NCBI GenBank assembly: GCA_022563215.1
Contig: JADFNT010000004.1
Coordinates: 1 to 16,638, forward strand
Reading direction: 5' to 3'
DNA: 16,638 nucleotides
Source: Pseudomonadota bacterium
Lineage (GTDB): Bacteria; Pseudomonadota; Alphaproteobacteria; Rhodospirillales; Casp-alpha2
Within the stretch, counting starts at the first letter, position 1; each line of letters starts with the position of its first letter. The notes beneath the pieces are model-generated. The model was not told the DNA's origin and ran no database searches. It saw only the letters and a list, made by a program, of their open reading frames with translations. This document shows positions 1 to 9,420 of this stretch, piece by piece. A program made the position numbers and the translations under genes.

Positions 1-197
1 GTTCAACATGGCCATCCGCTGGTGGTTCGGAAACCTATTCATCCGGTCTCCAGCCCGTCTTATCACGAAACCTTGGAAGGGTTAAGAACAAAATGACAAT
101 TCCGGGCTTAAGCGCCTGAAATATAAAGCCCGATGCCGGGCGGGCGCCGGCGTCGGGGCAAAATAATCAAGGATCGGGACCATGGCCGCCAAGCGCG
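1..197. other. left edge, no confident gene
   Basis: I see no recognisable gene here. All three plus-strand frames are open from the left edge for some 80 bases. One of them, ending with TAA at 83-85, could be the last codons of a gene entering from the left (residues ending in ITKPWKG), but it is too short to identify. A 7-bp inverted repeat (CGGGCTT at 103-109 with AAGCCCG at 126-132) has no T-run and is of unknown use. Confidence 0.3.
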
Positions 198-224
198 AAA
201 AAGGCGGGGTCTCCCCCGCCTTTT
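198..224 (-). terminator. rho-independent terminator of the ilv operon (probably bidirectional)
   Basis: The stem is AAAAGGCGGGG (199-209) paired with CCCCGCCTTTT (214-224), 11 bp with a 4-base loop. Read on the minus strand it follows the ilvC stop at 252 by about 28 bases and ends in a run of five T. Read on the plus strand it ends in four T, so it could also stop transcription entering from the left. Confidence 0.85.
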
Positions 225-251
225 CGCCGTTTCGGGTTTCGGCCGGGAGCT

Positions 252-1271
252 TTAGTTCTTCGACTTGTCGACCAGCGCGTTTTCGGAGATCCACGGCATC
301 ATGGCGCGCAGCTTCTCGCCCACCTCTTCGAGCGGGTTTTCGGCGGCGCGGCGGCGCATGGCCTTGAAGCTCGGCTGGCCGGCGGCGCATTCGCTCATCC
401 ACTGGCTGGTGAAGCGGCCCGACTGGATGTCGTCCAGGACTTCTTTCATGCGGGCCTTGACGCTTTCGTCGATGATCCGGGGGCCGGAACAGTAATCGCC
501 GTATTCGGCGGTGTTGGAGATCGAATAGCGCATGTTGGCGATGCCGCCCTCGTAGATCAAATCGACGATCAGCTTGACCTCGTGGACGCATTCGAAATAG
601 GCCATTTCGGGCGCGTAGCCGGCCTCCATGAGGGTATCGTAGGCGGCCTGGATCAGCGACGTCAGGCCGCCGCAGAGCACCGCTTGCTCGCCGAACAGGT
701 CGGTCTCGCATTCCTCGCGAAAGGTGGTGCCGATGATCCCGGCCCGCCCGCCGCCGATGGCCGACGCATAGGCGAGGCCGATGTCGTGGGCGTTGCCGGT
801 GGCGTCCTGGTTGACCGCCAGCAGCATCGGCACGCCGGCGCCGCGCTGGTATTCGGAGCGCACCGTATGGCCGGGGCCCTTGGGCGCGACCATGAAGATG
901 TCGAGATCGTCGCGGGGCTCGATCAGGCGGAAGTGGATGGACAGCCCGTGGGCGAAGGCCAGCGCCGCGCCTTTTTTCAAATTATCCTTGAGGTGGTCGT
1001 TATAGAGCCGGGCATGGCCTTCATCGGGGCTCAGCACCATGACCACGTCGGCCCATTTGGCGGCCTCGGCGGACGTCATCACCTTGAGCTTCTCGGCCTC
1101 GGCCTTCTTGATGGAGCTTGAGTCTTCGCGAAGCGCGACGCAGACGTCCTTGACGCCGCTGTCGCGCAGGTTCAGCGCATGCGCATGGCCCTGGCTTCCG
1201 TAACCGATGACGGCGATTTTCTTGGCTTTTATCAGGCTGACGTCGGCGTCTCGATCATAGTAAACCTGCAT
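252..1271 (-). CDS. ilvC: ketol-acid reductoisomerase (NADP+)
   Basis: This enzyme catalyses the second common step of valine and isoleucine synthesis: isomerisation and NADPH-dependent reduction of 2-acetolactate or 2-aceto-2-hydroxybutanoate to dihydroxy acids in the cytoplasm. The Rossmann motif [17 protein letters not shown] lies near the N-terminus. The C-terminal knotted domain keeps the [12 protein letters not shown] and [21 protein letters not shown] segments that carry the Mg2+ and substrate ligands. I chose the ATG at 1271 ([10 protein letters not shown]), which gives 339 residues, the normal length of class I enzymes. The frame stays open upstream to 1355, but that part overlaps the end of ilvN and is not conserved-looking. 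A purine-rich GAGAGGG precedes the start. It is the last gene of ilvB-ilvN-ilvC, 31 bp after ilvN, with a terminator just downstream. Confidence 0.97.
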   Translation of the reverse strand: MQVYYDRDADVSLIKAKKIAVIGYGSQGHAHALNLRDSGVKDVCVALREDSSSIKKAEAEKLKVMTSAEAAKWADVVMVLSPDEGHARLYNDHLKDNLKKGAALAFAHGLSIHFRLIEPRDDLDIFMVAPKGPGHTVRSEYQRGAGVPMLLAVNQDATGNAHDIGLAYASAIGGGRAGIIGTTFREECETDLFGEQAVLCGGLTSLIQAAYDTLMEAGYAPEMAYFECVHEVKLIVDLIYEGGIANMRYSISNTAEYGDYCSGPRIIDESVKARMKEVLDDIQSGRFTSQWMSECAAGQPSFKAMRRRAAENPLEEVGEKLRAMMPWISENALVDKSKN

Positions 1272-1302
1272 GATGGGTCCCTCTCGTTCAGAATTCCATA
1301 TC

Positions 1303-1818
1303 TTACAGCGCCCCAGTGCCCCGGGCGATGGCGACGACACCGGTCCGCGAAACATCGACCAGCCCCAAGGGCTCCATGAGCTCGATAAAGGCGTTCAGCT
1401 TGCCCGTATCGCCGACGATTTCGAAGACAAAGGAATCATTGGTGCTGTCCAACACCCGGGCCCGGAAGATATCGGCGATTCTCAGGGACTCAACCCTTTT
1501 ATCGCCGCTGGACGCGACCTTCACCAAGGCCAGTTCGCGTTCCACCGCCGGGCCATCCATGGTCAGGTCGCTGACCTTGTGAACCGGGACCAGCCGGTCC
1601 AACTGCGCCTTGATCTGTTCGATGATCATCGGCGTGCCCGAGGTGACGATGGTGATCCTGGACAGATTCTCGCCGGCGGCGACTTCGGCCACGGTCAGGC
1701 TTTCGATGTTGTAGCCGCGGCCCGCAAAGAGGCCGATGACCCTGGCCAGCACGCCGGGCTCGTTGTCCACCAGGACGGCGATGGTGTGGCTGTTTTCGAT
1801 TTCGGACTTTGGTGTCAC
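1303..1818 (-). CDS. ilvN: acetolactate synthase small (regulatory) subunit
   Basis: This is the regulatory subunit of acetohydroxyacid synthase. It binds the catalytic IlvB subunit, raises its activity and in this family confers feedback inhibition by valine. The N-terminal ACT domain is clear: [33 protein letters not shown], at about residues 11-43 (quoted in part: [13 protein letters not shown]). A C-terminal ALS_ss_C-type region ends in [12 protein letters not shown]. The 171 residues match the long (IlvH/IlvN) type of bacterial small subunit. It lies 57 bp after ilvB and 31 bp before ilvC on the same strand, so the three are almost certainly one transcript. The symbol ilvH is used for the same protein in some genomes. 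Confidence 0.95.
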   Translation of the reverse strand: MTPKSEIENSHTIAVLVDNEPGVLARVIGLFAGRGYNIESLTVAEVAAGENLSRITIVTSGTPMIIEQIKAQLDRLVPVHKVSDLTMDGPAVERELALVKVASSGDKRVESLRIADIFRARVLDSTNDSFVFEIVGDTGKLNAFIELMEPLGLVDVSRTGVVAIARGTGAL

Positions 1819-1875
1819 GTTTTTCCTGTCCCAGGTTTTCGTTGAGCGCGCCCTTAAGGTCCGGGGCGAGGCCGG

Positions 1876-3639
<1,764 letters not shown>

Positions 3640-3945
3640 CGCCCTTGTCCTTTTGTCTTTAATTCGGCTTTTGTCTTCTATTACCGCCCTTCCCCTGGGG
3701 AACGGACAGGGCGGCAACCTAATGGCTTGCGGACACCGGGTCAACAGAGAATCAGAACATTTAGAAAGATTATTGCTTAAAACCTTTCCAATTATTGCGT
3801 ATAGGCCAAAAAATTCCCCGTAAAAGGGCCTTTTTCCAGACTTTAATTCCCCCGAAACCCCAAATCCCATTTGACAACCGGGAAACCGCAGGGCAACCTT
3901 CTCCAAAATTGGGCTACCCAGTTAACTTACTTTTGAGGTTTTTCG
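3640..3945. promoter_or_regulatory. divergent control region between ilvB and the GntR-family gene
   Basis: This 306-bp gap is AT-richer than its neighbours and must hold promoters for both genes. A possible minus-strand ilvB promoter is TTGACC, 17 bases, TAGGTT (about 3717-3745; the -10 is weak). A possible plus-strand -35 is TTGACA at 3871-3876, with no good -10. Symmetric elements are AAAAGG-G-CCTTTT (3822-3834), CCAA-AA-TTGG (3903-3912) and GTTAAC (3921-3926). Near ilvB, CCGCCCT (3684-3690) pairs with AGGGCGG (3708-3714) around a second palindrome TTCCCC-T-GGGGAA (3690-3702). I found no leader peptide rich in Ile, Val or Leu codons, so classical attenuation is not supported. Confidence 0.5.
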
Positions 3946-4671
3946 ATGAAGACAGCGGCGCCGATTTCCCCGGACGACGCTTTCACGCCGGTCCGAAGCG
4001 TGCGTCTTTACGAGACCATCATCGAACAGATCGCCGCCCTGGTGCAGAACGGACAATTAACCAACGGCGACCGCTTCCCGACCGAGCGCGCCCTGCAGAA
4101 AAAGTGGCGGGTCAGCCGCCCGGTATTGCGCGAAGCCTTCCGGGCGCTGGAGATGCAGGGCATCGTCGAATCCCGGCCCGGCGGCGGGCGCTACCTTCGG
4201 GCCGAACGCATTCCCCACCCGGCCGAGTTTCGCGGCCTGCGCCTGACCGACAGCCGTGAAACGCTGCTGAACATCTGGCAGGCCCGCGAGGCGGTCGAGG
4301 TCAAGGCGGCGGGGCTGGCGGCGGCCAATGCCTCGCGCGGCCAGTTGGCGGCTATCGGCCGTCCGCTGAGGATGCTTGAAACCATGACCCCGGAGGCCTA
4401 CCGGCGCGGCGACGTCAATCTCGACTTCCATTCCGCCATCGCCCGGGCGTCGGGCAACCCGGTCCTGGAGCAGGTGATCTTGGATTTGCTCGGCCGGTTC
4501 CACGAAACCGGGTTCACGGACCTGCCCGGCCCGGAGGACTGGACCGGGCTGCAGGCCGACCACCAGCCGGTTTACGACGCCATCGCCGCCGGCGACCCGG
4601 GGGCGGCCGAAAACGCCATGGCCGCCCATTTCGAGAGCCTGCGCCAGGGATTGGAAGACCACGACCGATGA
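3946..4671 (+). CDS. FadR-subfamily GntR transcriptional regulator
   Basis: This is a DNA-binding repressor or activator of the GntR family, FadR/FCD type. The winged helix-turn-helix spans about residues 20-85 and includes the signature LTNGDRFPTERALQKKWRVSRPV...REAFRALE, then GIVESRPGGGRYL. The C-terminal FCD ligand domain spans about 105-235. By spacing with characterised FCD proteins, the metal ligands should be N158 (usually Asp), H162, H206 and H228. The start at 3946 has GAGG 7 bases upstream, and 241 residues is normal. It is divergent from ilvB and convergent with miaA. Control of ilvBNC or of itself is plausible from position, but FCD regulators usually sense organic acids of other pathways, so the target is not known. 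Confidence 0.9.
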   Translation: MKTAAPISPDDAFTPVRSVRLYETIIEQIAALVQNGQLTNGDRFPTERALQKKWRVSRPVLREAFRALEMQGIVESRPGGGRYLRAERIPHPAEFRGLRLTDSRETLLNIWQAREAVEVKAAGLAAANASRGQLAAIGRPLRMLETMTPEAYRRGDVNLDFHSAIARASGNPVLEQVILDLLGRFHETGFTDLPGPEDWTGLQADHQPVYDAIAAGDPGAAENAMAAHFESLRQGLEDHDR

Positions 4672-4700
4672 GCGGCGAAGCCTGGAAGGAAGGGGAGGGA

Positions 4701-5672
4701 TTAGCCCCCCGCGGCCAAAAACTCACTAACGAATAAAAACGCCTTGTCCCGGCCCTCGGGGCCGTAGGCCGCCTCGATGACGCAATCGGCGGCGACCTGG
4801 TTGCGCAGCCACGTCAGTTGCCGCTTGGCGAAGTTGCGGGTCGCCTGCTTGGCGGCCAGGGCGGCGTCTTCCAGGGTCGTTTGGCCGGCCAAATGGCGGC
4901 CCAGCTCCGGCACCCCCAGCGCCTTCATCGCCGGCAGACCGGGATCGAGCCGCCGCGCCATCAGCGCCTTGACCTCGTCCACGGCGCCTTCCGCGATCAT
5001 CGCGTCGAAGCGGGCGTCGATGGCGGCGTACAGGTCTTCACGGGCAGGGGTCAGGGCAATAGTGGCGAAGCGGGCGGCGACGGCCGGGCCTTCGGCCTGT
5101 TCGCCCTGCCAATCGGCCAGCCGCCGGCCCGTGGCACGGACCACCGCCATCGCCCTTTTCAGGCGCTGGCTATCGCCGGCGGGAAGGCTTTTCGCGGCCA
5201 CCGGGTCGAGCTTCGCCAGTTCGGCCTTGAACGCCTCGCCGCCGAGCCGGTCATAAAGATCGTTCGCGTGCACGTTGAATTCGTCGGCAATGTCGGGAAT
5301 TTCGGCCAGCCCTTCGGTGAGAACCTTGAGATAAAGCCCGGTGCCGCCAACCATCACCGGCAGCCGGCCATCGCCCCAGGCGGCCTCGATTTCCCCCGCC
5401 GCCATCTTCAGCCAGCGCCCGGCCGAACACGCAACCGAGGCCGGCAGCACCCCGAACAGCCGGTGCGGGACCGCCGCGTTCGACCCTTCGCCGGGGCGCG
5501 CCGTCAGCACGGATAAGTCCTCGTACACCTGCATGCTGTCGGCGTTGATGACGGTGCCGGAAAATTCCCGGGCGACATCGAGCGCCAGGGCCGATTTGCC
5601 GCTGGCCGTCGGCCCGGCGATGATGACAACGGGGTTTGAATCGGTCACTGTCCCGGCAATCTTTCGATTCAT
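4701..5672 (-). CDS. miaA: tRNA dimethylallyltransferase
   Basis: MiaA transfers a dimethylallyl group to N6 of A37 in tRNAs reading UNN codons, making i6A37. The P-loop GPTASGKS is at residues 20-27, followed by the DSMQVY motif that binds the substrate adenosine and the GGTGLYLK motif. The C-terminal half has the family's SQRLKRA and ATRNFAKRQLTWLRN segments. The 323 residues fit the family. The ATG at 5672 gives MNRKIAGTVTDSNPVVIIAGPT. It is divergent from serB with about 41 bp between starts and convergent with the GntR gene with only 29 bp between stops and no terminator visible there. Confidence 0.96.
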   Translation of the reverse strand: MNRKIAGTVTDSNPVVIIAGPTASGKSALALDVAREFSGTVINADSMQVYEDLSVLTARPGEGSNAAVPHRLFGVLPASVACSAGRWLKMAAGEIEAAWGDGRLPVMVGGTGLYLKVLTEGLAEIPDIADEFNVHANDLYDRLGGEAFKAELAKLDPVAAKSLPAGDSQRLKRAMAVVRATGRRLADWQGEQAEGPAVAARFATIALTPAREDLYAAIDARFDAMIAEGAVDEVKALMARRLDPGLPAMKALGVPELGRHLAGQTTLEDAALAAKQATRNFAKRQLTWLRNQVAADCVIEAAYGPEGRDKAFLFVSEFLAAGG

Positions 5673-5713
5673 TTGGACCCAACCTTAGGTCATGGACTCA
5701 TAAATGGCGGCGA

Positions 5714-6617
5714 GTGAGTCCTCCTGTGGAAACCGTCCTGACCCTGATCGCCCCGGCCGGCGGCCTGGATGAAACCATTGTCGCCTCTGTTGCCGGGGCG
5801 CTCAAGGTTATGGGCGTTGAAGCGGGCGAACCGGACTGGCTTTCGCCGGGCGAAGCTTGCGATATCCCTTTTTCCGGCGCCGATCCGCAAGCCGCGGAAC
5901 CGGCCGTGCGCGAGGCCCTGCCGGGGGCGGCGGTGGACCTGTTGGCGCAGCCCGCCGCCGGGCGGCGGAAATCGCTTCTCGTCGCCGACATGGATTGCAC
6001 CATCATCACCACCGAAACCCTGGACGAGCTGGCGGCGCGGGCCGGCCGCAAGGAAGACACCGCCGCCATCACCGAACGCGCCATGCGGGGCGAGATCGGC
6101 TTTCGCCGAGGCGTTGAAGGAGCGCGTGGCGATGCTGGAGGGGCTTGAGCAAGGGGCGCTCGAGGAAACCCTGGCCCAGGTGACGTTGAGTCATGGCGCC
6201 GAAACCCTGGTCAGGACGATGGCCGGGAACGGCGCCCATACGGTCCTGGTGTCGGGGGGGTTCGGGTTTTTCACCGAGCGGGTGGCGGCCATGGCCGGAT
6301 TCGACGAAACCAGGAGCAACCGGTTCGAGATCGCCGACGGCCGCCTGACGGGGCGCGTCCTCGAGCCCATCCTCGGTCCCGAGGCCAAGCTCGAGGCACT
6401 GACGGGTCTGTCCGCCGAACGCCAAATCCCCCTTGCCCGGACGCTGGCCATCGGCGACGGCGCCAACGACGCGCCGATGATCCGGGCCGCCGGGCTGGGC
6501 GTCGCCTGCCGGGGCAAGCCGGTCGCCAGGGAGGCCGCCCGGGCGCGCATCGAAGCGTGCGGCCTGACGGCGGCGTTATACATGCAGGGATACCGGCGGG
6601 ACGAATTCAGCAGATAA
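5714..6617 (+). pseudogene. serB: phosphoserine phosphatase SerB, interrupted by a +1 frameshift
   Basis: SerB makes L-serine from O-phospho-L-serine, the last step of the phosphorylated serine pathway. An N-terminal ACT-like region is followed by a HAD phosphatase domain: motif I DMDCTIITTE, motif II VSGGFGFF, motif III lysine in GPEAK, motif IV GDGANDAPM. The first frame reads through ...RGEIGF and then runs off to a stop at 6146-6148. The rest of the enzyme (FAEALKERVAMLEGL to the stop at 6617) is in the +1 frame. Dropping one T from TTT at 6101-6103 restores a 300-residue protein with all motifs, a normal length. The start is uncertain: GTG at 5714 or 5726 best fits family N-termini, since ATG 5636 overlaps miaA. 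Sequencing error, recent mutation and programmed shifting are all possible. Confidence 0.9.
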
Positions 6618-6656
6618 AAAACGGACGCCCAGAGGGACGCCCCCGGGGGACATCCA
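6616..6656 (-). terminator. possible terminator after degP
   Basis: On the minus strand, GGATGTCC can pair, using two G-U pairs, with either of two copies of GGGCGTCC; the second copy is followed by G and six T (the A-run at 6616-6621 on the plus strand). It lies just past the degP stop at 6675. The two competing partners make the fold uncertain. It also overlaps the end of serB, so it would be a convergent-gene terminator. Confidence 0.4.
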
Positions 6657-6674
6657 GGGCCCGGCGAGTCCTCA

Positions 6675-8177
6675 CTAACCCTTGGCGATACGGATGGCGA
6701 CGAAGCGCAGCCCTCCCTGGCCCCCGTCCAGCAGCAGTAAAACCGATTTTCGGCCGGCCTCTTCGGCCTCGGCGACCTTTTTCGCGATATCGGCGGGTTC
6801 GGTAACCTCTTGCTGGCTGATTTCGATGATCACGTCGCCGGGGCGGATGCCCTTTTCCGCCGCCGGGCCGCTCTCCGTGACCTTGGTGACGACGACGCCC
6901 TTGAGATCCTTGTCCAGCGAATACTTGCTCTTGAGCTTCGGCGTGATGGAGGAAAGCCGGAGCCCCAGGGCGTCGATGGTGCTTTCTCTTCCTTTCCTGG
7001 ATCCGGGGGTCTTGGCCGCGACTTCGGCCGCCGTTTCGCCGAGTTCCTCGACCTTGGCCTTGAGCGTGACCTTCTTGTTGTCGCGCCAGACCTCGATGTC
7101 CACGGACTTGCCGACCTCGGTGTCGGCGACGATGCGCGGCAGGCGGCGCATTTTGCTGACTTCCCTGCCGTCGAACTTGAGGATGACGTCGCCGGCCTTC
7201 ATCTTCGCCTTTTCCGCCGGCCCGTCGGGAATAATGCTGGCGACCAGGGCGCCCGAGGCTTCCTTCAGGCCCAGGGTCTCGGCGATTTCATCGGTCACCG
7301 CCTGGATGTGAACGCCAAGCCAGCCGCGGCGCACCTGGCCGTGCTTGATCAGTTGCTTGATCACCGGGCTGGCGACCGACGCCGGAATGGCGAAACCGAT
7401 GCCGACGCTGCCGCCCGAGGGCGAGAAGATGGCGGTGTTGATGCCGATCACCCGTCCCTTCAGATTGAACATCGGGCCGCCCGAATTGCCGCGGTTGATC
7501 GACGCGTCGGTCTGGATGAAATCGTCATAGGGGCCGGCGTTGATGTCGCGGCCGCGGGCCGAAATGATGCCGGCGGTCACGGTGCCGCCAAGGCCGAAGG
7601 GGTTGCCGATGGCCATCACCCAATCGCCGACCCGGGCGGAATCGGAATCGCCGAACTTCACCGCCGTAAGCTTGGATTGGGGCTTGACCTTAAGAACCGC
7701 GATATCGGTCTTTTTGTCGCGGCCGACCAGTTCGGCCTTGAGCCGCGTGTTGTCGTGCAGGATGACGGTGATCTCGTCGGCGTCCTGGATAACGTGGTTG
7801 TTGGTGACCACGTAGCCCTCGGCACCGACGATGAACCCGGACCCCAGCGACGTCGCCCGGCGCGAACGTTGATCCGGATGGTTGCGATCGAAGAACTCCT
7901 TGAAGAAATCCTCGAACGGGGAGCCCGGCGGAAGCTTCGGCAATTCCATGCCGGGGCGGCCTTCGATGACCTGGGTGGTCGAGATGTTGACCACCGACGG
8001 CAGCAGTTTCTCGGCCAGGTCGGCGAAGCTGTCCGGCGCCGTCTGGGCGTTGGCGGCGCCCGAAACCGCTATCAGGGCCAAAGCCAGAACGGGGGCCAGG
8101 AACCAATTCCAGCGCGGTCGGACGGGAGCCATGGCGGGGGCCTGTACGGGGGCCAGGACGGGGGCAATGCTAATCAT
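6675..8177 (-). CDS. degP: Do-family periplasmic serine protease (DegP/HtrA)
   Basis: This is an envelope quality-control protease and chaperone that degrades misfolded periplasmic proteins. The signal peptide ends at AANA (about residue 44). The trypsin-like domain carries the triad H128 (NNHVI), D158 (TDIAVLK) and S232 (RGNSGGP). Two PDZ domains follow, at about 280-365 (GALVASIIPDGPAEKAKMKAGDVIL) and 400-490 (GVVVTKVTESGPAAEKGIRPGDVII); only parts are quoted. I chose ATG 8177 because AAGGAA lies about 11 bases upstream; this gives 500 residues. Its n-region holds a four-fold APVx repeat encoded by 12-base units. The internal ATG at 8132 would give a more ordinary signal peptide but lacks a ribosome binding site. 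It is the last gene of the hflK-hflC-yjeT cluster, 151 bp after yjeT. Confidence 0.95.
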   Translation of the reverse strand: MISIAPVLAPVQAPAMAPVRPRWNWFLAPVLALALIAVSGAANAQTAPDSFADLAEKLLPSVVNISTTQVIEGRPGMELPKLPPGSPFEDFFKEFFDRNHPDQRSRRATSLGSGFIVGAEGYVVTNNHVIQDADEITVILHDNTRLKAELVGRDKKTDIAVLKVKPQSKLTAVKFGDSDSARVGDWVMAIGNPFGLGGTVTAGIISARGRDINAGPYDDFIQTDASINRGNSGGPMFNLKGRVIGINTAIFSPSGGSVGIGFAIPASVASPVIKQLIKHGQVRRGWLGVHIQAVTDEIAETLGLKEASGALVASIIPDGPAEKAKMKAGDVILKFDGREVSKMRRLPRIVADTEVGKSVDIEVWRDNKKVTLKAKVEELGETAAEVAAKTPGSRKGRESTIDALGLRLSSITPKLKSKYSLDKDLKGVVVTKVTESGPAAEKGIRPGDVIIEISQQEVTEPADIAKKVAEAEEAGRKSVLLLLDGGQGGLRFVAIRIAKG

Positions 8178-8328
8178 GTTTTGTCGTTTCCTTTTGAAGT
8201 CGGGCCGGAGCGTGTTTCCACACCCTGAAATGTAATCCTCTGGGCCGCCCAATTCCAGCGCGGCGGGGCCGACTAATGGATTAAATTGTGGTCGAACGAT
8301 GGCCGCTTTTGGGCAATGGCGGGGCATT

Positions 8329-8514
8329 TCACCCGCGGACCAGCCACAAGATGAAAATCCCGGCTGCCGCCGCCGCCAATCCGGCGGCCCGGATGTTGGC
8401 GGACGGCAGGGTCAACACCCGGGCCATCATTTTCTTCATTGCATCGGGAAATAGCGCATAGGCGATTCCCTCGATGGTGATGGCAAGACCGAGGGCGGTG
8501 ATCAGATCAACCAT
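8329..8514 (-). CDS. DUF2065 family small membrane protein (YjeT-like)
   Basis: This is a 61-residue protein of two predicted membrane helices: about residues 4-22 (LITALGLAITIEGIAYALF) and 42-58 (RAAGLAAAAAGIFILWL), joined by a basic loop with MKKMM. The EG.AY..FP...K pattern is typical of DUF2065, whose E. coli member YjeT is encoded beside hflK and hflC. The function is unknown. The start at 8514 is the only ATG that gives the full first helix. It sits between hflC (36 bp upstream) and degP (151 bp downstream) on one strand, which suggests a role near the HflKC complex. Confidence 0.9.
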   Translation of the reverse strand: MVDLITALGLAITIEGIAYALFPDAMKKMMARVLTLPSANIRAAGLAAAAAGIFILWLVRG

Positions 8515-8515
8515 T

Positions 8516-8549
8516 GCCGCCCGTCCGGGGCCCTGGCCGGCCGGGCGGC
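8516..8549 (-). repeat. strong hairpin in the hflC-DUF2065 gap
   Basis: GCCGCCCG (8516-8523) and CGGGCGGC (8542-8549) form a perfect 8-bp inverted repeat that fills the whole 36-bp gap between two operon genes. No T-run follows on the minus strand, so it looks like an mRNA-stability or processing hairpin rather than a terminator. Confidence 0.55.
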
Positions 8550-8550
8550 T

Positions 8551-9420
8551 TTATTTCTTTTTCTTGACGGTGCCGAAGAAGCGGAAGAATTCCGAATCCG
8601 GGCTCAGCACCATCGTCGTGCCCTCACCAAAGGCCTCGCCGTAGGCTTCCATGGACCGGTAGAAATCGAAGAATTCCGGGTCCTGGCCGAAGGCCTCGCC
8701 GAGAATCCGGTTGCGCTCGCCCTCGCCCTCGCCGCGCAGGATTTCGGATTGGCGCTGGGCCTCGGCGATGATGATGGTGCGTTCCTTGTCGGCGACGGCC
8801 TGAATCTTCAGCTTCTGCTCCTCGCCTTCGGCGCGAAGCTTCGCCGCCGACGCGACACGGTCCGACCGCATGCGGTTATAGACCGCCTGGGCCGTGGCCT
8901 CGGGCAGGTCGGTGCGGCCGATGCGCACGTCGATGACCTCGGTGCCGAACTCGGCGGCCTGGCTCTTCATCTGCCGGGAGATGATATCCATCACCTGGGC
9001 CCGCTTTTCGGTCAGCATGTCGGACAGCAGAATCTTGCCGATCTCGGCCCGGATGGCGGCGTTCAGCCGGTTTCCGAAGACCTGGCGGAAGTTCTGGTTG
9101 GTGACCGCCCTTTTGCGGAATTCCAGCGGATCGACGATCTTGTAACGCGCGAAGGCATCGACGTTGATGCGTTTCTGGTCGAACAGGATCACTTCCTGCA
9201 CCGGCGGGTCGAGATCGAGGATGCGGCGGTCGTAATATTCGACGTTCTGAATGAAGGGCAATTTGTAACTCAGGCCCGGCTCCGACACCATCCGGATCGG
9301 GTTGCCCAGTTGCAGGATCAGCGCCTGCTGCGTCTGGTGAACGGTAAACAGCGAGGCATAGGCGGTAACGCCGAGAGCGACGACAATCAGGCCGATAACG
9401 GCGAGGACGGGTTTCTTCAT
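8551..9420 (-). CDS. hflC: HflC, SPFH/band-7 subunit of the FtsH-modulating HflKC complex
   Basis: With HflK this protein forms a membrane cage around the FtsH protease and modulates its access to membrane substrates. A single N-terminal signal-anchor lies at about residues 4-25 (VLAVIGLIVVALGVTAYASLF). The SPFH domain follows (QTQQALILQLGNPIRMVSEPGL), with RINVDAFARYKI and the conserved DVRIGRTDLP. A long charged helix with coiled-coil character runs from about 190 to 240. It ends in a KKKK tail. The 289 residues are normal. The start overlaps the hflK stop by 4 bases (ATGA, 9417-9420), which implies translational coupling. Confidence 0.96.
   Translation of the reverse strand: MKKPVLAVIGLIVVALGVTAYASLFTVHQTQQALILQLGNPIRMVSEPGLSYKLPFIQNVEYYDRRILDLDPPVQEVILFDQKRINVDAFARYKIVDPLEFRKRAVTNQNFRQVFGNRLNAAIRAEIGKILLSDMLTEKRAQVMDIISRQMKSQAAEFGTEVIDVRIGRTDLPEATAQAVYNRMRSDRVASAAKLRAEGEEQKLKIQAVADKERTIIIAEAQRQSEILRGEGEGERNRILGEAFGQDPEFFDFYRSMEAYGEAFGEGTTMVLSPDSEFFRFFGTVKKKK

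Noticed and set aside
3640..3900. Classical leader-peptide attenuator for ilvBNC
   Set aside because: I searched the minus strand for a short frame rich in Ile, Val or Leu codons followed by terminator and antiterminator and found none.
3640..3906. 89-codon N-terminal extension of ilvB
   Set aside because: It has no family similarity, crosses the regulatory gap, and the ATG at 3639 has a proper ribosome binding site and gives the normal length.
6101..6103. Programmed frameshift as the main explanation for serB
   Set aside because: No stop codon, stimulatory hairpin or internal Shine-Dalgarno-like element is evident at the site; an error or mutation is simpler.
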